Assembly (NCBI RefSeq): GCF_910593845.1
Contig: NZ_CAJVAS010000043.1
Location: 1 to 52,980 of the forward strand
Origin: Paenibacillus solanacearum
GTDB taxonomy: Bacteria; Bacillota; Bacilli; Paenibacillales; NBRC-103111
Direction of reading: 5' to 3'
Length of the DNA stretch: 52,980 nucleotides
Position numbers and translations under genes: made by a program. Under the pieces are notes generated by a model. It had not been told where the DNA came from, searched no databases, and was given only the letters and a program-made list of their open reading frames with translations. Of the stretch, positions 1-7,871 are shown piece after piece. Within the stretch, counting starts at the first letter, position 1, and the number at the start of each line of letters is the position of its first letter.

Positions 1-116
1 GTGATTTGTAGTTTACTGGTATCCCTGCAAGTCTAGGATAAATAAAAATGAGCTCAAAGCACAATGATTTCATGTCGTTTTGTGCCTTGAGCGAAGCGAA
101 AGGAATGGGTATAAAC

Positions 117-947
117 ATGAAGCTGGTCGTTATGGGAGATTTTCATTATCCGAGAATGGTAGATGCATCGGAGGAGCTGCGCGAAGCGCGGGAGCAATTT
201 TTCGGCGGAATGCTGAAAGCGTTTTTGGACATTGACGCGGATTATCACGTGTCTCTGGGAGATTTTACGAACGAAGGCATGAACGAGGAATTGGAATATG
301 TATTCGATCGCATCAAAGCGAACGGAACCGGGCGGACGTTTATCCACGTGCTCGGCAATCATGACGCGTATTCGATTCCGAAAACCGAGATATTGGCGAT
401 CTCGGGCCAGCAGCGCTACCATCGAATCGAGACAGAGGAAGCCGTGCTTGTCTTTATCGACACGACCAAAGAGATGGACCGCAAAGATTACGGCGGCGAA
501 GTCGATCCGGAGCAAGCGGCGTGGCTGGACGAAGTACTGCGGCAGTCGGCGGACAAGCCTGTTCTCCTGTTTGCCCACCATCCGATTCCGAACACGACGA
601 AGCTTTCCGATAAGCCGATGCTTCATATTCACCCGGAATATGACATTTGGCCGTTAATGGCGAAGAAAAGCGGACGCGGCTATTACTTCTGCGGACATAA
701 TCATATGAACTCCATCGTGCAAAAGGATCACTGGCATCTCGTGCAAACGGCGGCCTGCCTCGATATTCCTGCCTTTCGCTTGATCGAGGTCAGCGAGGGC
801 CAAGTATCGGTCGAAACGATACATATCGAGGATCCGAAGCTTCTCGAGCTTGCAGCCCATATCGGTCAAAATATGAAGCATTTCAAGCCGAAGGCAGGAG
901 CGCTCGGCGAGGACGCGGATTTAACGTTGACGGTCGTGCACAGCTAA
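117..947 (+). CDS. calcineurin-like metallophosphoesterase
   Basis: A 276-residue cytoplasmic phosphoesterase. The metal-binding blocks of the calcineurin-like superfamily appear in order: GDFHYP at the N-terminus, LGDFTNE, LGNHD, FAHHP and CGHNH. I place the start at ATG 117 because the conserved fold begins at once with KLVVMGDFH and an AAAGGA stands upstream. An in-frame ATG at 48, with AGGA nine bases before it, would add 23 residues that look unconserved. The substrate cannot be read from sequence; members act on phosphodiesters, nucleotides or phosphoproteins. The gene is followed by a clear terminator, so it is the last gene of its transcript. A second, differently organised member lies at 39373-40302. 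Confidence 0.9.
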   Translation: MKLVVMGDFHYPRMVDASEELREAREQFFGGMLKAFLDIDADYHVSLGDFTNEGMNEELEYVFDRIKANGTGRTFIHVLGNHDAYSIPKTEILAISGQQRYHRIETEEAVLVFIDTTKEMDRKDYGGEVDPEQAAWLDEVLRQSADKPVLLFAHHPIPNTTKLSDKPMLHIHPEYDIWPLMAKKSGRGYYFCGHNHMNSIVQKDHWHLVQTAACLDIPAFRLIEVSEGQVSVETIHIEDPKLLELAAHIGQNMKHFKPKAGALGEDADLTLTVVHS

Positions 948-977
948 ACGGAGATTATCGTATATAGTAATCGAATG

Positions 978-1013
978 GCATGCCAAAGAAGAACAACTTG
1001 GCATGCTATTTTT
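978..1013 (+). terminator. Rho-independent terminator
   Basis: A nine-base perfect inverted repeat (GCATGCCAA / TTGGCATGC) with an 11-nt loop is followed by TATTTTT. It ends the transcript of the metallophosphoesterase. Confidence 0.85.
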
Positions 1014-1109
1014 GTTCCGTCTTCGCCGCCGGCCGCTTCGATCCGAAGCAGTATATAGATGAGAGCATTGTACCTATCCGCATTGTTTACGAAAGGGAGA
1101 ACCGACGAC

Positions 1110-1406
1110 ATGGACCATAACATAACGCTTCAAGGGCTGCAGCAATATATCAAAGACAAGGATCACAATCCGGAGCGCAAGCATGTGTATTTTCAAAAAT
1201 TGATCGAGGAAGTCGGTGAGCTGTCCGAAGCGCTTCGCAAGGACAGCCGTATGCAGGGCAGCGCTATCAAAGGGACGGTTGAGGAGGAGCTGTATGACGT
1301 GCTTTATTATGTAGCGGCGCTTGCGAACGTGTACGACATCGATCTGGAAACATGCATGCATTTGAAAGAAGCGCTGAACCGGGAAAAATACAAGCACAAA
1401 GCGTAG
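1110..1406 (+). CDS. MazG-like nucleotide pyrophosphohydrolase domain protein
   Basis: A 98-residue all-alpha protein with the paired acidic motifs of the MazG/dUTPase-like fold: EEVGELSEAL in helix 1 and EEELYDVLYY further on (ExxE and ExxD metal ligands). Proteins of this type hydrolyse non-canonical or surplus nucleoside triphosphates to the monophosphate and pyrophosphate. The start is ATG 1110, nine bases after GGGAGA; the in-frame ATG at 1059 lacks a ribosome binding site. The length matches stand-alone single-domain MazG proteins. The substrate is unknown. Confidence 0.85.
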   Translation: MDHNITLQGLQQYIKDKDHNPERKHVYFQKLIEEVGELSEALRKDSRMQGSAIKGTVEEELYDVLYYVAALANVYDIDLETCMHLKEALNREKYKHKA

Positions 1407-1549
1407 CCGGCGGAAAGATCGTTTGATAACGGTTCTTTCCGTAGCGGATGCCATCCAGCAAAGCTATAATTATAAATCCGATTCCAAAAAATGGAGGATG
1501 ATATCGCATTACGAAATACGTACGTTGTTTCCGCGAAGCCACGGGCATC

Positions 1550-3439
1550 TTGCTCCGGCTGGAGCGAAGGCCGGTCATCGTCATGGCAGCCTTCATGCTG
1601 CTGTCCGTTCCGTTCACCCCGGTGGAGCTATGGCTCGTCAAATCGCTAATCGACCGCATTCAGGCGTGGACGCCGCTCATGCCGCTGGGGCCGATGATGA
1701 AGGTAGCTGTCGGGCTGGCGCTGCTTATGGTAATGAACAACATCGTGTTCGGCGTGCCGATTCCGATGGCGCAGACGCGGCTGATGGAGATCGGCACATT
1801 GGAGGAGCAGCGGCTGATCATCGGCAAGACTTCCCGCCTCCCACTGAAAGATGTGGAAGCGCCAGGCGTCAAAGACATGCGTGTACGGGCAATGCAAATA
1901 TCGCTGTATGAGATATGCCATACCGGTGTGGGTCTGCTGCGGTCGACCATCCAGCTTGTGGTGTTAAGCGCGGTATTGCTGGCCTATGGACAGTGGATAC
2001 CGTTAATCGCTGTGTACATCTCTGCGCTGCTGCTGACGGTTGTTTCCGGCCAAACGGCAGGGAAGCTGGAAGGACTGTCGCGCAAGCAGGCGCCGAACCG
2101 CCGGCTTCTGCGGCATTACGCCGATCTGCTGACGAAGCGAACGGCCGCCAAGGAAATACGGCTGTTCGGTCTGGGACGTCTATTGTCGGAGCGGTGGAGC
2201 GACTTGTCCGCGCGGCAAGCGCTGGAAACGGAGGATGCCGTGCGCGCCGCCGAGCTGCGCAAGCTCGGCCCGGAGCTGCTGTTCGCGCTGCTGGGCGGCT
2301 TGCTGCTGTCGCTGCTCGTGCTGCTGCCCGGGGCAAGCGCATGGTCCGCCGGGGACTTTACATTGCTGTTCTTGACGATCACGATGCTGTTATCCGAATT
2401 AAACGGCTGGTCCGGTCAAGCAGTGTCGCTGCGACGGCATTATATGCGCTGGGGAGACTTTCGCGCTTATATGAAGCTGGAAGAAGAGACGGATCGCCAG
2501 CGTCTCCGTGCATCTGTGGCTGCAGAGAAGCAAGGTGGAGAAGCTGCTCTCCGCGAGGAAAGGCCTTTTACCGGGTCAGAGGATCGGGGGAGCGCGGGTT
2601 TCCCGCGCGCGCAAATCCTGAGCGGACGCATCGGCGCTTCTGCGGAAGACGGCGGTGTACGGGGCGCTGTCTCTGAAACGGGAAACGCTGTCAACGGAGC
2701 GCTTGGCAGCATGCGGCTGCAAGTGAGCGGCTTGCGGTTCCGCTATCCGGGAGCGGCTTGCGATACGCTGAACGGGCTCGATCTGGCGATTCCCCCCGGC
2801 TGCCGGGTCGCGCTCGTCGGTGAGAACGGCTCGGGGAAATCGACGCTTGTCAAGCTGCTGGCCGGGCTGTACGAGCCGACAGGCGGCGTGATCGAATGGA
2901 GCGACGGCCAAGGGGAGCGGTTGTCCGCCGAAGCGGTACGGATGAAGCAGTCTGCGGTGTTTCAGGATTTTATGCGGCTGTACTTGACGCTTCGGGATAA
3001 CGTCGCGCTCGGCAATATGGCGCTGCGGGGCGAAGACGCGATTCTCCGCCAGAAGCTGCAGTCGTCGGGCAGCAGGCTGCTCGAGCTGGATACGCAGCTC
3101 GGCGCCGCGTTCGGCGGAATGGAGCCGTCGGGCGGCGAGTGGCAGAAGATCGTGACCGCGCGGACGCTGCTGCGCGATGCAAGATTCGTCTTCTTCGACG
3201 AGCCGACGGCTGCGCTCGATCCGCAAGCGGAGAAAGACGCCTTCGACATGTTCTTGCAGGTGACCGAAGGCCGTTCAGCGCTGCTGGTCACCCACCGGCT
3301 CGGAGCCGCCAAGCTGGCTGATGTGATTTATGTGCTGAAGCAGGGGCGGCTCATAGAGCAGGGAACGCATCAGGAATTGCTGCATTGCGGCGGCGAGTAC
3401 AGCCGGATGTTCCGATTGCAGGCATCGTGGTATGCGTAG
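1550..3439 (+). CDS. ABC exporter half-transporter, subunit 1
   Basis: Membrane-fused ABC half-transporter of at least 629 residues. An N-terminal six-helix membrane domain (about residues 1-310) is followed by a low-complexity linker (about 310-385) and a nucleotide-binding domain. Walker A GENGSGKST lies near 424, the Q-loop in VFQDF, Walker B FVFFDEP near 546 and the H-loop in THRLG. The signature motif reads PSGGE instead of LSGGQ. The TTG at 1550 has no ribosome binding site; a GGAGG at 1493-1497 instead points to ATT 1508, which would add 14 residues. The next gene is a second half-transporter 58 bases downstream, so the two probably form a heterodimeric exporter. The cargo is unknown. 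Confidence 0.9.
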   Translation: MLRLERRPVIVMAAFMLLSVPFTPVELWLVKSLIDRIQAWTPLMPLGPMMKVAVGLALLMVMNNIVFGVPIPMAQTRLMEIGTLEEQRLIIGKTSRLPLKDVEAPGVKDMRVRAMQISLYEICHTGVGLLRSTIQLVVLSAVLLAYGQWIPLIAVYISALLLTVVSGQTAGKLEGLSRKQAPNRRLLRHYADLLTKRTAAKEIRLFGLGRLLSERWSDLSARQALETEDAVRAAELRKLGPELLFALLGGLLLSLLVLLPGASAWSAGDFTLLFLTITMLLSELNGWSGQAVSLRRHYMRWGDFRAYMKLEEETDRQRLRASVAAEKQGGEAALREERPFTGSEDRGSAGFPRAQILSGRIGASAEDGGVRGAVSETGNAVNGALGSMRLQVSGLRFRYPGAACDTLNGLDLAIPPGCRVALVGENGSGKSTLVKLLAGLYEPTGGVIEWSDGQGERLSAEAVRMKQSAVFQDFMRLYLTLRDNVALGNMALRGEDAILRQKLQSSGSRLLELDTQLGAAFGGMEPSGGEWQKIVTARTLLRDARFVFFDEPTAALDPQAEKDAFDMFLQVTEGRSALLVTHRLGAAKLADVIYVLKQGRLIEQGTHQELLHCGGEYSRMFRLQASWYA

Positions 3440-3497
3440 CAGCGGAAGAAACGGACAAAGGTTCTATGCGTTTGTTATGATGGGAACGAGGTGAAGG

Positions 3498-5426
3498 ATG
3501 AGCAATCATTCCTTGAGCAAATTGAAGCATGTCGCAAGATTGATATTCCGCATATGGCAAGCGATGCCGATGCTGACAACGGGCTGGCTGGGTATACCGC
3601 TGCTGCTCGGAGCGCTGGTCATCCCCGCATACGGCGCGCAAAAACAATTGGTCGACTTGTTTGTGGAAGGAGCGGCCGGTCGCGCATGGGGGGAGCTGGC
3701 CGGCCTCGCGCTTCCTGCGCTTGCCATGTTTACGGGCGTCGCCCTGCTGCGCGCTGCGCTCGCCGCATGGCAAAATATATGGGATACGAAGCTTCGCGAC
3801 CGGGCGTCCATTCATATCCAGACCGAGGTGCATCAAAGAGCGGTCAGCGTACCGCTGGCACGGATGGACGATCCGGCGTACTACGACCGGCTGCAGCGGG
3901 CCGAAAGTGTGGCCGGGGAGGAATTGCTCGGCGTGCTGCAAAATGCGATTGCCTGCGTGCGGCTGCTGTGCGAGCTGGGCGGACTTGTGGCGGTCGTCAC
4001 CTTCGCCCATCCGGCGATCGGCGCCATACTGGCCGTCGTGTTTGCCGTGTCGTTCGCTATTCGGCTGGAGTCGGATCTGGTGAAACGGCGGTTGAACCGG
4101 GATTTGACCGCATCGGGACGGCAATCCGATTATTTGCGCGATACGGTACTGGAGCCGAGAACGGTTCGGGATATGCGTCTTTCCGGCTCAACCGATTATT
4201 TGATCGGCAAATGGAGCGAAGTGATGGGCCGCTCGCTGTCGCTGAGGATGAATGCGAACCGCAGGGAAATTCGTCACGGCATGATCGTATCGGCGGTGCA
4301 AATCGCCGGGCTGCTGGCGGCGATGATGTGGATGGCGCTGCAGCTCCAGTCCGGCGGCATGACGGCCGGAACGATGGTCGTCGTGTTTCAGGCGATGCGC
4401 CGGGCGCACAGCATATCCGGCCGGATGGCATGGCCGGTCGGCAAAATGTATATTCAAAGCGCCAAAATCCACGACTTGGTCGAATTTTTACAAGAGCCTT
4501 TGGATGGGGTTGAATCCGAAACCGAAGTTGAGGTGGGGGCCAGAGCCGGAGAGAGACGGCATCCTGCCGGGACGTCGATATCTCCCGCCGAATCGGCCCT
4601 TGTGCGGCAACAGCCGGGAACGGCTGGACGGATCGGGCTTGAAGGCGTTTCGTATACTTATGGCGGGGCCAGCGAACCGGTGCTGCGGGATATCCGGCTG
4701 ACGCTCGAGCCCGGTGAAACGGTGGCGCTGGTCGGTGAGAACGGAGCCGGCAAGTCGACGCTCGTCAATATTTTGCTCGGCTTGTATCGGCCGTCGGCCG
4801 GCCGAGTGACGTGGGACGGCGTGGACTACGCGGAACTCGACCCGGCACGGCTGCGCGATTGCATATCGGCGGCGTTCCAGGATTTCGTCCGGTTCGAGAC
4901 AACGCTGCGCGACAACGTCGGATTCGGCCGTCCGGAGGCACGCGCAGCGGATCAGGCGATCCGCCGTGCGTTGGAGCGAAGCGGCGCGGCCGGGATGGAA
5001 GCGGCCGCCGGAGGACTCGACGCCCGGCTTGGGCTCGTCTCGGAGGGCGGCCGCGAGCTGAGCGGCGGCCAGTGGCAGCGGCTCGCGATCGCAAGAGCGG
5101 CGCTGCGCGACGCGCAGCTTCTCGTGCTCGACGAGCCGACGGCGGCGCTGGACCCGCAGCACGAGACGGAGCTGTACCGGTCGTTCCGCGCGCTCGCGCA
5201 AGGCAGGACGGCGCTGTTCGTCTCGCATCGCCTCGGCTGGGCGCGCTTTGCCGACCGGATCGTCGTGCTGCAGGGCGGCCGGATTGCCGAGGAAGGCACG
5301 CACGAGACGCTGCTGGCAGCAGACGGCGCGTATGCCGCCATGTTCCGTGCGCAAGCGGCATGGTACCGCGGACCGGAGGAAGACGGCGGTACGACAAAAC
5401 ACGATGCGGTGTACTCTCCGCTATAA
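3498..5426 (+). CDS. ABC exporter half-transporter, subunit 2
   Basis: A 642-residue partner of the preceding gene with the same plan: membrane domain, variable linker (about residues 335-380) and ATPase domain. All ATPase motifs are canonical: Walker A GENGAGKST near 413, LSGGQ near 521, Walker B LLVLDEP and H-loop SHRLG. The start at ATG 3498 has an AGGTGAAGG just upstream. Because subunit 1 has a deviant signature, only one composite ATP site of the dimer is fully canonical, as is common in heterodimeric bacterial exporters. Substrates of such pairs range from drugs to peptides and lipids. The following genes, separated by about 170-300 bases and a new promoter, are GNAT-like proteins. Confidence 0.92.
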   Translation: MSNHSLSKLKHVARLIFRIWQAMPMLTTGWLGIPLLLGALVIPAYGAQKQLVDLFVEGAAGRAWGELAGLALPALAMFTGVALLRAALAAWQNIWDTKLRDRASIHIQTEVHQRAVSVPLARMDDPAYYDRLQRAESVAGEELLGVLQNAIACVRLLCELGGLVAVVTFAHPAIGAILAVVFAVSFAIRLESDLVKRRLNRDLTASGRQSDYLRDTVLEPRTVRDMRLSGSTDYLIGKWSEVMGRSLSLRMNANRREIRHGMIVSAVQIAGLLAAMMWMALQLQSGGMTAGTMVVVFQAMRRAHSISGRMAWPVGKMYIQSAKIHDLVEFLQEPLDGVESETEVEVGARAGERRHPAGTSISPAESALVRQQPGTAGRIGLEGVSYTYGGASEPVLRDIRLTLEPGETVALVGENGAGKSTLVNILLGLYRPSAGRVTWDGVDYAELDPARLRDCISAAFQDFVRFETTLRDNVGFGRPEARAADQAIRRALERSGAAGMEAAAGGLDARLGLVSEGGRELSGGQWQRLAIARAALRDAQLLVLDEPTAALDPQHETELYRSFRALAQGRTALFVSHRLGWARFADRIVVLQGGRIAEEGTHETLLAADGAYAAMFRAQAAWYRGPEEDGGTTKHDAVYSPL

Positions 5427-5561
5427 TTAGATAGACTCTCGGAATTGGGAGCTATATAAGCGAATGCTTCGGGGATAGGCGGCCGCTGCGATACGTGCTC
5501 CATCGCCGGCGGTCGTCAAAGCATTCATGTCCATTTTACCTCGGCGAATGCCGTGAGGCTA

Positions 5562-5590
5562 TTGTCAGGCATTTGGTAGACAGCTATGAT
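5562..5590 (+). promoter_or_regulatory. sigma-A type promoter before the GNAT-like pair
   Basis: TTGTCA at 5562-5567, a 17-base spacer and TATGAT at 5585-5590. The predicted transcript start is near 5597, about 120 bases before the ATG of the first GNAT-like gene. It suggests the patch 5.6-6.9 kb is transcribed separately from the ABC exporter. Confidence 0.5.
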
Positions 5591-5625
5591 AAGATATGGT
5601 TATGCTCTTGCGCTCTTGCTGTATG

Positions 5626-5724
5626 ATGGCAAACAAGTCTCATGAATTGAAATTGCCGCTGCATAGCATTCGAAATAGCGAGCTGCATGTGAAAGTCGAA
5701 TTGGAGAAAGGGGCTTCCCGATGA
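5626..5724 (+). CDS. possible small ORF overlapping the first GNAT-like gene
   Basis: A 32-codon reading frame from ATG 5626 (in-frame ATGs also at 5596, 5602 and 5623) that ends in TGA overlapping the next start codon as ATGA. It contains a short basic and hydrophobic segment (HELKLPLHSIRNSELHVKV). No good ribosome binding site precedes any of its ATGs, so it may not be translated. I list it because the next GNAT-like gene has a much better supported small ORF in the same position. No function is recognised. Confidence 0.2.
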   Translation: MANKSHELKLPLHSIRNSELHVKVELEKGASR

Positions 5725-6236
5725 CAACCTATTGCAAACGTTGCGTTAGCGACGAGGCATTGGCTGCTGTTAGTCTGTTCGCCATTGAGAACAGACGCGA
5801 ATTGCATCCTTCTTTTGGCACCTTGGACATGGTCTCCCTGTTATGTTCTCATATTACGGAAGGCCATCTGATTTATATCACGAATAGTGACAATCGGGTG
5901 CTCGGGATGATGACTTACTATCATGGTACACCCGAAAAACAATTTGAGGATAAGGATATCGCCTTCGTCAACTTTGCCATTATGGCCAGGGCATACCGTG
6001 GGACACGGCTCTTTGTTAAAGGGCTGTATTATATGGTTGAGCTGATCATCGAAGCACATCCGGATGTACAGGAGCTCAGATTCAACGCTTTATCGGAAAA
6101 TACATACTTATGCAGACTTTATTCCAAATTTGCAATCGCCCGTTATACTCAGGAGAGCAACCTAGGAGAAGAAACCGTATTTTGTGCAAAAATTCACCAA
6201 TTAAGGGCTTCCTTAACTCGATATATCAAGGTATAA
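5721..6236 (+). CDS. GNAT-like protein with N-terminal CxxC, copy 1
   Basis: A 171-residue protein of unknown role. The middle (VLGMMTYYHG through FVKGLYYMVELI) has the strand-strand-helix layout of GNAT acyltransferases, but a clear acetyl-CoA loop (Q/RxxGxG/A) is not obvious. The N-terminus carries CKRC. It aligns with the product of 6398-6937 along its length: a CxxC near residue 5, then VxG-YHG/YGT, EDxxI, YRxTxLFxxGL and LFSKF/LYSKF. The start at ATG 5721 has GGAGAAAGGGG seven bases before it. The gene is AT-richer than the neighbouring ABC genes, which hints at acquisition. Confidence 0.7.
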   Translation: MTTYCKRCVSDEALAAVSLFAIENRRELHPSFGTLDMVSLLCSHITEGHLIYITNSDNRVLGMMTYYHGTPEKQFEDKDIAFVNFAIMARAYRGTRLFVKGLYYMVELIIEAHPDVQELRFNALSENTYLCRLYSKFAIARYTQESNLGEETVFCAKIHQLRASLTRYIKV

Positions 6237-6281
6237 TTAGGAAATGTAGTCATATTCTTAATTCGAAATGGAGGAAATCAC

Positions 6282-6398
6282 ATGTTTTTGCCACCACCGA
6301 ACATTGACAAGAAAACGGGAGGTAAATTGGGGAGATTCACTATTCTCAATGACACCTTGAGAGCAATCCCGCAAACACAGCCGCAACCCGCGAAGTAA
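6282..6398 (+). CDS. small ORF, 38 residues, coupled to GNAT-like copy 2
   Basis: A short reading frame with an excellent start: AATGGAGG is placed eight bases before ATG 6282. The product begins MFLPPPNIDKKTGG and ends in a Pro/Gln-rich tail QTQPQPAK, with several lysines and no membrane segment. Its stop TAA overlaps the ATG of the next gene (TAATG), so translation of the two is probably coupled. The next gene has no separate strong ribosome binding site, which supports real translation of this frame. No family is recognised. It could be a peptide substrate or partner of the GNAT-like protein, or simply a translated leader. Confidence 0.55.
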   Translation: MFLPPPNIDKKTGGKLGRFTILNDTLRAIPQTQPQPAK

Positions 6399-6937
6399 TG
6401 TTGTATTTATGTAGACCTTGTACTACGGAACTGGACTCCGAGGGTTATGTGAAATTTCTGCTCCGGCACTACACCGATCTGAACCTGCCCTATGATTTTG
6501 CCGTAAAGCTTAGCTTCATTAGCAGTCCACTCCTTTTCGGTAAGGCCATGTTAATTCTTTCGGAAGAGGATTACGATGTAGTTGGAGCTGCCGGTTTCGT
6601 CTATGGAACCGGTCCTAACGGCTATGAGGACCGGCATATCTGTCAAGTGGAGGTTGCGTATCTGCGTCCGGAATATCGACGTACGACCTTATTTATGCAA
6701 GGTCTGCTGAAGCTTCTAGGCGAGATACAATCGGGTGGTCCGGAGGTTGAGATCGTTCAGTTTTGGGTAACAGAGGGCCAATCGGAGGAGGATAAGCTCT
6801 TCTCTAAATTTATCGGCTTACCGGGTTCAAAACGGTTTCTCGTGAATGGTCTGGCGTGTCATCAGGTTCTTTTTCGCGAACTGGAAGACTATTGCAGCAA
6901 GTTCAAGAAGCGGTTCCGGACGGTCGCAGGTACATAG
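6398..6937 (+). CDS. GNAT-like protein with N-terminal CxxC, copy 2
   Basis: A 179-residue paralogue of the product of 5721-6236. It carries CRPC near the N-terminus and a GNAT-like core (VVGAAGFVYG, EDRHICQVEVAYLRPEYRRTTLF) with the beta-bulge and helix order of the fold, but no unmistakable acyl-CoA loop. The ATG at 6398 overlaps the stop of the 38-codon ORF by one base (TAATG), so initiation probably depends on ribosomes arriving from that frame. A terminator follows at once. Catalytic activity and substrate are unknown; the two cysteines could bind metal or form a disulfide. Confidence 0.7.
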   Translation: MLYLCRPCTTELDSEGYVKFLLRHYTDLNLPYDFAVKLSFISSPLLFGKAMLILSEEDYDVVGAAGFVYGTGPNGYEDRHICQVEVAYLRPEYRRTTLFMQGLLKLLGEIQSGGPEVEIVQFWVTEGQSEEDKLFSKFIGLPGSKRFLVNGLACHQVLFRELEDYCSKFKKRFRTVAGT

Positions 6938-6961
6938 TAAATTCCACATGCAGTATGAAGG

Positions 6962-6989
6962 CACTGACTTTGCAGATCAGTGTCTTTTT
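6962..6989 (+). terminator. Rho-independent terminator after GNAT-like copy 2
   Basis: CACTGA / TCAGTG stem with a 9-nt loop, followed by TCTTTTTG. It closes the GNAT-like unit. Confidence 0.7.
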
Positions 6990-7286
6990 GCTGTCATATC
7001 CATTCAAAGCGTGAATTTCCATTACATCCGAAGATAAAAGAGCTGTCGCAGTAGTTCTTTTTGACCAAAATGGGGGGAGGGTTTTTCCATTTCGAGATAG
7101 GGTGGAAATAAAAATCCATCCATAAAAGTAGGAGTGAAGCAAGATTAATGGTTCAAGGAAACCCTTGTCCCATCTGCGTCAGCCAATGGCGAGAGGCTGT
7201 ATAGGATTGAGGAGGTTCGCGATGACCCTATTACGGTGTAGAAGTGTTGTTCCGGCTGCGCGAGTTCTGCAGAAAAGGGGAGAAAC
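6990..7286 (+). other. gap before the thioredoxin-like gene, with a short coupled frame
   Basis: Most of this stretch shows nothing coding. At 7222-7290 a 22-codon frame starts with ATG six bases after GGAGG and ends in TGA overlapping the next start as ATGA. Its product (begins MTLLRCRSVV) matches nothing I know. It may be a translated leader that feeds ribosomes to the following gene, or a coincidence. The change from GC-rich to AT-rich sequence at about 7285 marks a junction. Confidence 0.35.
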
Positions 7287-7790
7287 ATGAAAAAATCAGC
7301 AAAAATAACGACTGTTGCGATTATAGTGCTACTTGTATGCTTATTAGCTGCAGTAACCCAAACTAACTTAAAAAATGCCAACAATCCTCAGGAGATTGAA
7401 TTGAAGGATTTAGAGGGGAATATGCAAACCATTGCTTTAAACGACAAGCCCTCCGTATTGCTATTTTTCACCTCTTGGTGCCCGTATTGCAATGAAGATG
7501 CCCCGAAGATAGTTTCAATGTATCAAAAATATAAATCTGATATTAATATTTATGGAATTAATCTTATAAATAGAGAAAACGATCCAGACGATGTAAGGGA
7601 GTACATTAAAAAATATAATATTGATTATCCTGTACTGCTGGACGACGGGGGAAATCTATATCGTAAGTATAGGGCACCTGGCTTTCCGACATTAATTTTC
7701 CTGAATAAGCATGGTAAGGAAATGAACCGGATAGTAGGTTCTACTGCCATTGAAATCATTGAAAGGCAGTTTACAAATGCAATAAATTAG
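7287..7790 (+). CDS. membrane-anchored TlpA/ResA-like thiol-disulfide oxidoreductase
   Basis: A 167-residue thioredoxin-fold protein. Residues 7-25 form an N-terminal membrane anchor, so the catalytic domain lies outside the membrane. The active site is WCPYC, preceded by VLLFFTS, and the cis-proline loop is GFPTLIF; both are typical of the TlpA/ResA/StoA group, which reduces or isomerises exported thiols, for instance in cytochrome c maturation. AAAAGGGGAG precedes ATG 7287. The gene is much more AT-rich than its surroundings, suggesting a foreign origin. No cytochrome or sporulation partner lies nearby. Confidence 0.88.
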   Translation: MKKSAKITTVAIIVLLVCLLAAVTQTNLKNANNPQEIELKDLEGNMQTIALNDKPSVLLFFTSWCPYCNEDAPKIVSMYQKYKSDINIYGINLINRENDPDDVREYIKKYNIDYPVLLDDGGNLYRKYRAPGFPTLIFLNKHGKEMNRIVGSTAIEIIERQFTNAIN

Positions 7791-7871
7791 CGATTTCAGC
7801 TAGAAGCGTTGACAGTGAGAGAGGGGAGTACGAAACAAGACGAAACGGAATGAAGAGGAGGAGGTTATCTT

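Noticed and set aside
1423..1911. 162-codon plus frame before the ABC exporter
   Set aside because: Low-complexity Ala/His/Arg composition and overlap with the membrane domain of the transporter in another frame.
4488..5402. Minus- and plus-strand frames overlapping the second ABC subunit
   Set aside because: Arg/Ala-rich shadow frames over a well-conserved ATPase domain.
7030..7120. GAGCTGTCGCAGTAG and the following G-run as a possible insertion sequence end
   Set aside because: Slightly like the ends of some IS1182-type elements, but no partner inverted repeat or transposase remains in the neighbourhood.
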